Position numbers and translations under genes: made by a program. A model generated the notes under the pieces. That model made no database searches. It was not told the DNA's origin and saw only the letters and a list, made by a program, of their open reading frames with translations. This document shows positions 58,900 through 64,000 of a stretch of DNA of 64,000 nucleotides, piece by piece; the first letter of the stretch is position 1; each line of letters starts with the position of its first letter. Origin of the DNA: Metallyticus violacea (taxonomy: Eukaryota > Arthropoda > Insecta > Mantodea > Metallyticidae); NCBI GenBank assembly GCA_030762175.1, contig CM060833.1, positions 70,595,501 through 70,659,500 on the forward strand, written 5' to 3'.

Positions 58900-59392
58900 A
58901 CATTAATTTTGTTTGGTGTTAAGCCATCTTATACAAAAAATGCATCACTCCATGATAATCAATTGCATTCATTTTATTGAATATCCACAATACGTCTGCT
59001 AGAGATAACTGTATTAAATCAACAATTTGAAAATATTTGATTTGCCGTTGTGCATGTCCCCTTATGGTGGAGACAATGAATTTTTCATACCGACCTCGAT
59101 TTTTTTCTAGTGTTTAACGCCCGTTTTAACTACTGAGACACCACAGGCGGTACCGGCCTCGTTTTTCTCTCTATAGTAATACGAGTACATACACACAGAT
59201 ACAGATATATTTTTATATATATTTCCTATATTACTAACAGCTATTTTAAACGCTTTTAGCCGCTAAATATGCAGATTCTTTATCTTAATTGCCAATCTGG
59301 TGTTTAAAAAATTTCGATAGTAAATAGTTTACTATCATATTTTCCATCGAGATATATTAATACCTATATTCTATTAACCGTAAAAGAAGAAG
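58900..59392. other. AT-rich DNA around a SINE fragment
   Basis: Apart from the family B end at 59108-59150, nothing was recognised. Confidence 0.5.
59108..59150 (-). repeat. SINE family B, 3' end fragment
   Basis: Contains AGTGTTTAACGCCCGTTTTA and ACACCACAGGCGG, the last 40 bases of family B in reverse orientation. This is the shortest kind of 5'-truncated copy. Confidence 0.7.
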
Positions 59393-59668
59393 AAAACCGC
59401 CAAGAGTGGCCGAGGTCGTTAAAGTGCGAACTCGTGAGCAGGAGATCTGTGGTTCGAATCCCGCCAGGACCATCCTCCATGAGTGAGGTTTTCCAGGTTT
59501 TCCTCAGTTCTCATAAATGGCAAATGCGGGGTAGGTACCCTAAACTTACCGAATGTTTCCTTCCTTAAAAAAAACCTTTCCCAATATATCATTTCATCTC
59601 CTGTATCATCAGTGGCCACCGCCTGTGATGCCTCAGCAGTAAAAAGGGGCTTTAAATACTATTAAAAA
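59393..59668 (+). repeat. SINE family B, full-length copy
   Basis: The tRNA-like head contains GTGGCCGAGGTCGTTAA (A box region) and GTGGTTCGAATCCC (a canonical B box), about 45 bases apart, with ACTCGTGAGCAGGAGATC between them. The body has GAGGTTTTCCAGGTTTTCC, CAAATGCGGGGTAGGTACC and GCCACCGCCTGTGATGCC, and ends in a tail of A and AT. The minus-strand 66-codon ORF across it has no meaning. No clear target duplication was found. Confidence 0.88.
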
Positions 59669-60079
59669 AATAATAAGTTATCTGTACTCGTAGGTATCGC
59701 TCCGCACTAGTTCGTTTTGATAGGTAGATAGCTATAGAGAAACTACTGTCCTTAGCTAGGGAGTGGGGTAGCTTTTCTCGCAGGTAAAGCTTTAGCTGGG
59801 GGGAGGGGTACACAGTATACTGAGCTCGTGCCGCATGTGGCGCTTACAGTGGAAAACAGTGTTGCAATACTTTACCTAGAGTCGGATGATGTCTTCATAA
59901 TGTATGGGAACTAGAAAGAGAGTGAGCGTCTTCTAAAACACGACATGCACCTCTTACTTTTTCCTTGTATTTCTAATGTACTTTGGCCGATGTACAACTT
60001 TTCTCTATTAAGACCCGTGTTATATTCGCACATTTTTTCCCCGAGAACATTTTCCACGACACATTTCTATTTGATGCTG

Positions 60080-60764
60080 ACCATACACAATCGATAGCAT
60101 TTAGACAGCAATGGTATAATATTTTCTTTTTTCTGTTTACACGTTTGACATGCTGTACCAGTTGCAGCTTTGTTGTTGGAAGTGACATTGGGAGCTTAAT
60201 ATTGTTATGACGTACGAAATTAAGAATATCGTCTTTTCTGCGTGTCATTATTGGTACAGAGTTCAGAATTCTGGATTGATAAGAGGCGTTATCAAATATG
60301 GTAACTAAAGGTACCTCTAAAAGTTTCAGAAAACAAGGCAACATTCACTGCCCCATGATACTCAGCTGAAGCGTCAACCGTGTCTTTATGGGTAATGTAC
60401 AGGGTTCCTAGTATGAAGACATTTCTGCATGGAGAATAACGATGCGTTGATCTTTACAGTCAAGAAAGTGTTATCATAAATATGTGTCCCATCTGACCAG
60501 CGCCAAAATACCCCATCATGTTTCGTCTAAATAAGCATCTTCATACTCCAAGTAGCGGTAATACTGTACTTTAAGACGAGCACCAAATCTGAATTCTTTT
60601 CGATTCCATGAGCGTTGTAAGGCGTCTGTGCGTTTTGTATTTAATCTTTTCATTGCGGCTGTTCTCTGGAACTGATATTCAATACCATTAAGTTTTACTA
60701 TGTAGAATACTAAGGATTTTGTCCAGAGTTCAGGCTGATTGCCAAAGTCACACATGTTCTGCAA
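60080..60764 (-). pseudogene. IS630/Tc1-like DDE transposase relic, second copy
   Basis: Minus-strand frames give RYLEYEDAYLDETW (first Asp; usual R.R.IVYLDETWV), then a DQRIVILHAEMSS block (usual R.IV.HAG), then PLVTIFDNASYQSRILNSVP (second Asp; DNA.YHS), and TRRKDDILNFVRHNNIKLP. After a gap, ILYHCCLNAIDCVWSA follows, matching LPPYHC.LNPIE.VWA.VK with Asp at the last acidic position. The catalytic domain is nearly all represented, though shortened by a deletion between the second and third blocks and broken by stops. It belongs with 36360-37684. Confidence 0.75.
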
Positions 60765-60769
60765 ATCAG

Positions 60770-61435
60770 ATCAAAAGTAAATGTATCAATATTTTAAAGT
60801 CTGTTCTTCGGTTTTGTTCATCTTTTGTTTTGTTAGCGTAACATATGTCGTCATACCTAGTTCAATAATTGTGTTTAGTGCAACAGGGTTCTTTTGTTGC
60901 GTCACAGGTTTTATCAAGTGAATTGGGACACTTGCCATTTGCTTCTTTAAAATATTTATACATGTTTTGAATTATTTTAGTTGCTTGTGCATTATGGGCT
61001 TCCCACGTGGTATTTTACCATCACAGTCAATGTTCTCAGGTTTCCAAGGACGCCAAATTATAACAATTGTTTCATCCTATAATATCTTCAAATTGTACAC
61101 AATGAACTCACAAATACTATCGGCAACAGTGCTTCCTTCTCCACTCTGTCGCGTGTCTTTACCCCTCACTTGTTTCAGACTAAGTAAACACTGCCTCCCT
61201 CCACTAGCTAACCGTTAACTGCTTGGAGTGTGACCACACGAGAGTAACTAAAATATCCCAGAACGGACAGTATATACATATGATAGTCGCGTCATGTGTG
61301 AACATTTTATTTATAATTATGAATTTTATACGCTTTTTCTTCACTCACTCTTAACAGTGCACTAAAGTACAGCATATTGGGAAGTATGATGTATAAAATA
61401 TTCATGACAGTAGTTTACGGTAAACTTACTTTCTT
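60770..61435. other. No recognised feature
   Basis: An 83-codon ORF (60967-61218) without motifs. Confidence 0.5.
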
Positions 61436-61439
61436 CCTA

Positions 61440-61560
61440 GACTTAAGGTTGTGGGTTCAAACCTGGACAAGGTAATTTGATTTTTTCGAGCGTTAAAAAG
61501 CTTGATCTGATGTCTTTTTAAGACCAAGATGAGAAATAAAAAGTGATTATAAAGCAATTA
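61440..61560 (+). repeat. SINE family A-like degenerate head
   Basis: A B-box-like GTGGGTTCAAACCTGG is followed by GATTTTTTCGAGCGTTAAAA, the junction seen in the other family A copies (B box, then ATTTTTTCG, then a TAAAA stretch). Similarity fades after about 120 bp. Confidence 0.5.
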
Positions 61561-61564
61561 TCTT

Positions 61565-62934
61565 TCGTACGTTACACTCAATTCGTCTTGCTGCATTATG
61601 CCGCGTGCTAGAAAGGCATAACGGGAAAGGATTCTTTACCAATGCCAAGTGAATATTAAAATGGTATAAATGAAAACTTAGCGATGCTTTAAGGGCTGTC
61701 GCTATCATGCAAATGAAGGCCCTGCTACTGGATCAGTCATTATTACAAGCATTTACAAGTGACACTAGCAAAACTTGCAAAGATTTATTGTCCCCCCCCC
61801 CAAAGCGGGAACGTATAAATGGCCACGCTTATTTTTGTTAGTTTATGTGGCACTAACAAAAATTTATTTATTTTATACCACACATATTTTAATTCGTATA
61901 TATGTATGAGAATACAGACGAGAAATGCTAAAATTAGTAGGAAATATTTGTATCGCAGAAGTTGTAGGTAATTGGAGACGCACCAATTACAAAACCCCTG
62001 TCATATTCCTCTGTATACGTTTTGCTGTTAACTTACGACGAAAAAAGAATAGTTTGAAAAAATTACAACTTTCCCGTTTTATGTTTTAGCTAACTACTCC
62101 GGTTAGCATCATCAGTGGAAATGTGGAACTGGAGCATTTACTATGCAAATGACATTATCACCGAGCTGGTCAGCACTTGCTCTCTACGCCCTGCATATCA
62201 CTATATTAGGTATGCCATCTGCAACGATTTCCTTTGTTCTAATAATAATATGCTCTTCCTTTGGGATTGATACTGTCAGTGAACCTGGATTACTTGCATG
62301 AGCACTATGTAAAGATAAGTTTCATTTATATTGCACATTTTCATTGCCTTCTCTATTTTATTTATTTATTTCATAATGTTCCTATGTTTTCTTTGGTATA
62401 GCTCTCCATGAGCGACTTTCAGACTTTTTTTTGTAGTTTAAAACCTTTTAAAATTCAAGAATACGCCGCTCTTTTCTTTTCTCGGTGTAAATATACATGA
62501 AAAACTATCTCATAGTGTATTTAACATTATTGTAAAATTATATAACCCCTATATTTTGTATAGCTATTTAAAAATATTTTAGAAAAAACTGTCTAAGTAG
62601 ATTACACAGGCTATACGCTATGTCAAGAGTCGCACATATTGCGCCAATAATGTGATAAAAATGGTTGCACGAGTTATTGTTTTACCGAGACGACGCTCTT
62701 ACTTGCTGTTTGGATGTGGTAAACCTTCTGCAAAAACACTCATTTTCCTACGTTATACCTCGAAATCTCTATTATGTTTGTATTATTTTGGCATAATATT
62801 TCCAAACAGAGATTTTTAAAGTAGCGAACATGAGAAAGTGTAAGGTTGCAAGAGGCTAGGTAGATTTCAATGTCATCTTTTCAATTATTGAAAAAAAAAG
62901 TCATTTGCAAATCAGCAAGTAGTGGAGGAAAAAA
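61565..62934. other. No recognised gene; homopolymers
   Basis: A run of about 11 C at 61791-61801 and a poly-A run at about 62891. No domain-bearing ORF. Confidence 0.5.
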
Positions 62935-63230
62935 CAGGAAGATTTTTTTTTTTTAATTTATGGACGCTCTTTAACATCTCAGATCATCTGGAACCCATTC
63001 AATTCGGGCCGATAAATTTTGCTCAGAGGCCTCTTCTTTCAGGCTTGAGGTTCTTTATTGTGCCGTAAATGTACAACACGGGACCCACTACTGTACTTCC
63101 CTTCCGAAGGAAGCCATACTTAGGATTTTTATTCTCGAAAAAATTCATCGATCCTGGCTGGTCGAACCCGCGATGTTGCTTTTACGAGGTAAGTATGGTT
63201 ACCACTACACCACCAGGACCTTCAGGAAGA
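62935..63230 (-). repeat. SINE family A, full-length copy with 8-bp target duplication
   Basis: CAGGAAGA flanks the element at 62935-62942 and 63223-63230. The minus strand starts GGTCCTGGTGGTGTAGTGGT (A box), has a B-box segment CGCGGGTTCGACCAGCC, and then the same body as the 50.2 kb copy. It ends CTGAGATGTTAAAGAGCGTC and a tail that appears on the plus strand as a run of T. The 60-codon plus-strand ORF inside it is spurious. Confidence 0.92.
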
Positions 63231-64000
63231 ACTCAGATGTATCATAGATAAGCATATAAAAACGACTCCTGACATTTATAAAATACGAAGGCAACATTAC
63301 TGGAAAATGCTCCTTCATATTGTGTTATAAAAAGGTGGAAAGAAAAGAAGGACAAGAACTGAAGTCAATCTCACTCAGGAACCTGTCAGCCGTTATGAAA
63401 ACGTGGATCAGTTGCGAGCAATCACTACAGACTTACATGGCATGGAACATGCCAAAGTCGATATTTAAAACGGTCTACTCGCAAGTCAGTCATTTAGCGG
63501 CGCGACCTCCCACGCCATCATGGGCATCTAGGACAACAAACCCATTAAGCCACAACATAAAACAAATACTTATTCCTCTTGCAGAAGACACTGAAAGTGT
63601 TGCCCATTTTGTTACACAATCTTCATATTTTATAGAAACTACGACCATTTAAACTTCTTAGTTCTTGTTAGGTCTATTTTTATTTCAACTTCATTTACTT
63701 TGTTTGAAACACCAGAAGTATCAAAAACAGAAGTGTTGTGGCCCTGTTTGAGCGCCGCCAATGGCGAAAGGGGTTGCGTGACCGACTTTCGAATGGACGG
63801 TTTTAAAAGTGCCTCGCTGTAGTTAGCTTATAACACAGCTATACCATTATCATTTATGATATCTAATGAAAAACATTTAACTCGTGAACATTTTGAGAGC
63901 GCTAAAGAGTCTGTACTAAGTTTACCGTTTTTACAAGAAAATATACTGAGAAAAATATAGGATTTCAGGGAACTAGAGCGGAAAAACAGCAAAGGCAATA
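63231..64000. other. Unrecognised 110-codon ORF and no further feature
   Basis: The plus-strand ORF 63320-63652 is the longest non-repeat ORF near the right edge. It has somewhat higher GC than its surroundings, no known motif, no signal peptide and no clear splice sites. It may be part of an exon or transposon continuing beyond the window, or chance. The patch at 63740-63800 is GC-rich without an identifiable function. Confidence 0.3.

Noticed and set aside
59419..59619. 66-codon minus-strand ORF
   Set aside because: It lies antisense within the family B SINE at 59393-59668.
63069..63251. 60-codon plus-strand ORF
   Set aside because: It lies antisense within the family A SINE at 62943-63222.

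Overview
This window looks like nuclear DNA from an insect. It is AT-rich, has no bacterial-type gene density and no long intact ORF, and is dominated by fossils of Tc1/mariner-superfamily transposons, hAT and pogo relics, non-LTR retrotransposons with RT/RNase H domains, tRNA-derived SINEs and long microsatellites. The mix suggests a large-genome insect, but I cannot name the order or species from sequence alone. I see no convincing host gene. The one candidate is a CpG-rich, signal-peptide-like exon on the minus strand at about 34.3-34.6 kb. The window is most simply intergenic or intronic DNA.

Layout. 0-13 kb: a degenerate SINE (2.5 kb), a possible MITE (3.9-4.6 kb), a mariner transposase tail (6.0-6.3 kb), a hAT-like element (8.0-9.2 kb), an RNase H/C-terminal LINE relic (9.4-10 kb) and a DUF4817-type Tc1/mariner relic (12.5-13 kb). 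13-19 kb: four simple-repeat tracts, including an 857-bp purine tract, and a LINE relic (16.4-17.4 kb). 21.8-24.2 kb: two different TIR-bounded Tc1/mariner elements 51 bp apart. One is an internal-deletion derivative, and the other is interrupted by a SINE with a clear target-site duplication. 36-44.5 kb: an IS630-like DDE transposase pseudogene, a mariner, a pogo/Tigger relic, a DUF4817-type relic and a nearly full-length DD34D mariner with matching TIRs. 46-52 kb: SINEs of three families, two LINE 3' ends and a 345-bp ordered tetranucleotide array. 53-63 kb: more Tc1/mariner, hAT and DDE relics, plus SINE copies.

The most useful results are: the reconstruction of six elements by terminal inverted repeats or target-site duplications; three SINE families (called A, B and C here) with several copies each; an unclassified dispersed repeat (X) with two copies; and two independent DUF4817-type copies that both lost the catalytic middle and joined the N-terminal DNA-binding part to the C-terminal tail. 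All protein-level identifications rest on recognised motifs read from translations, because no database search was possible. I found no support for an undescribed functional system. The window is best read as a dated, nested transposon graveyard.
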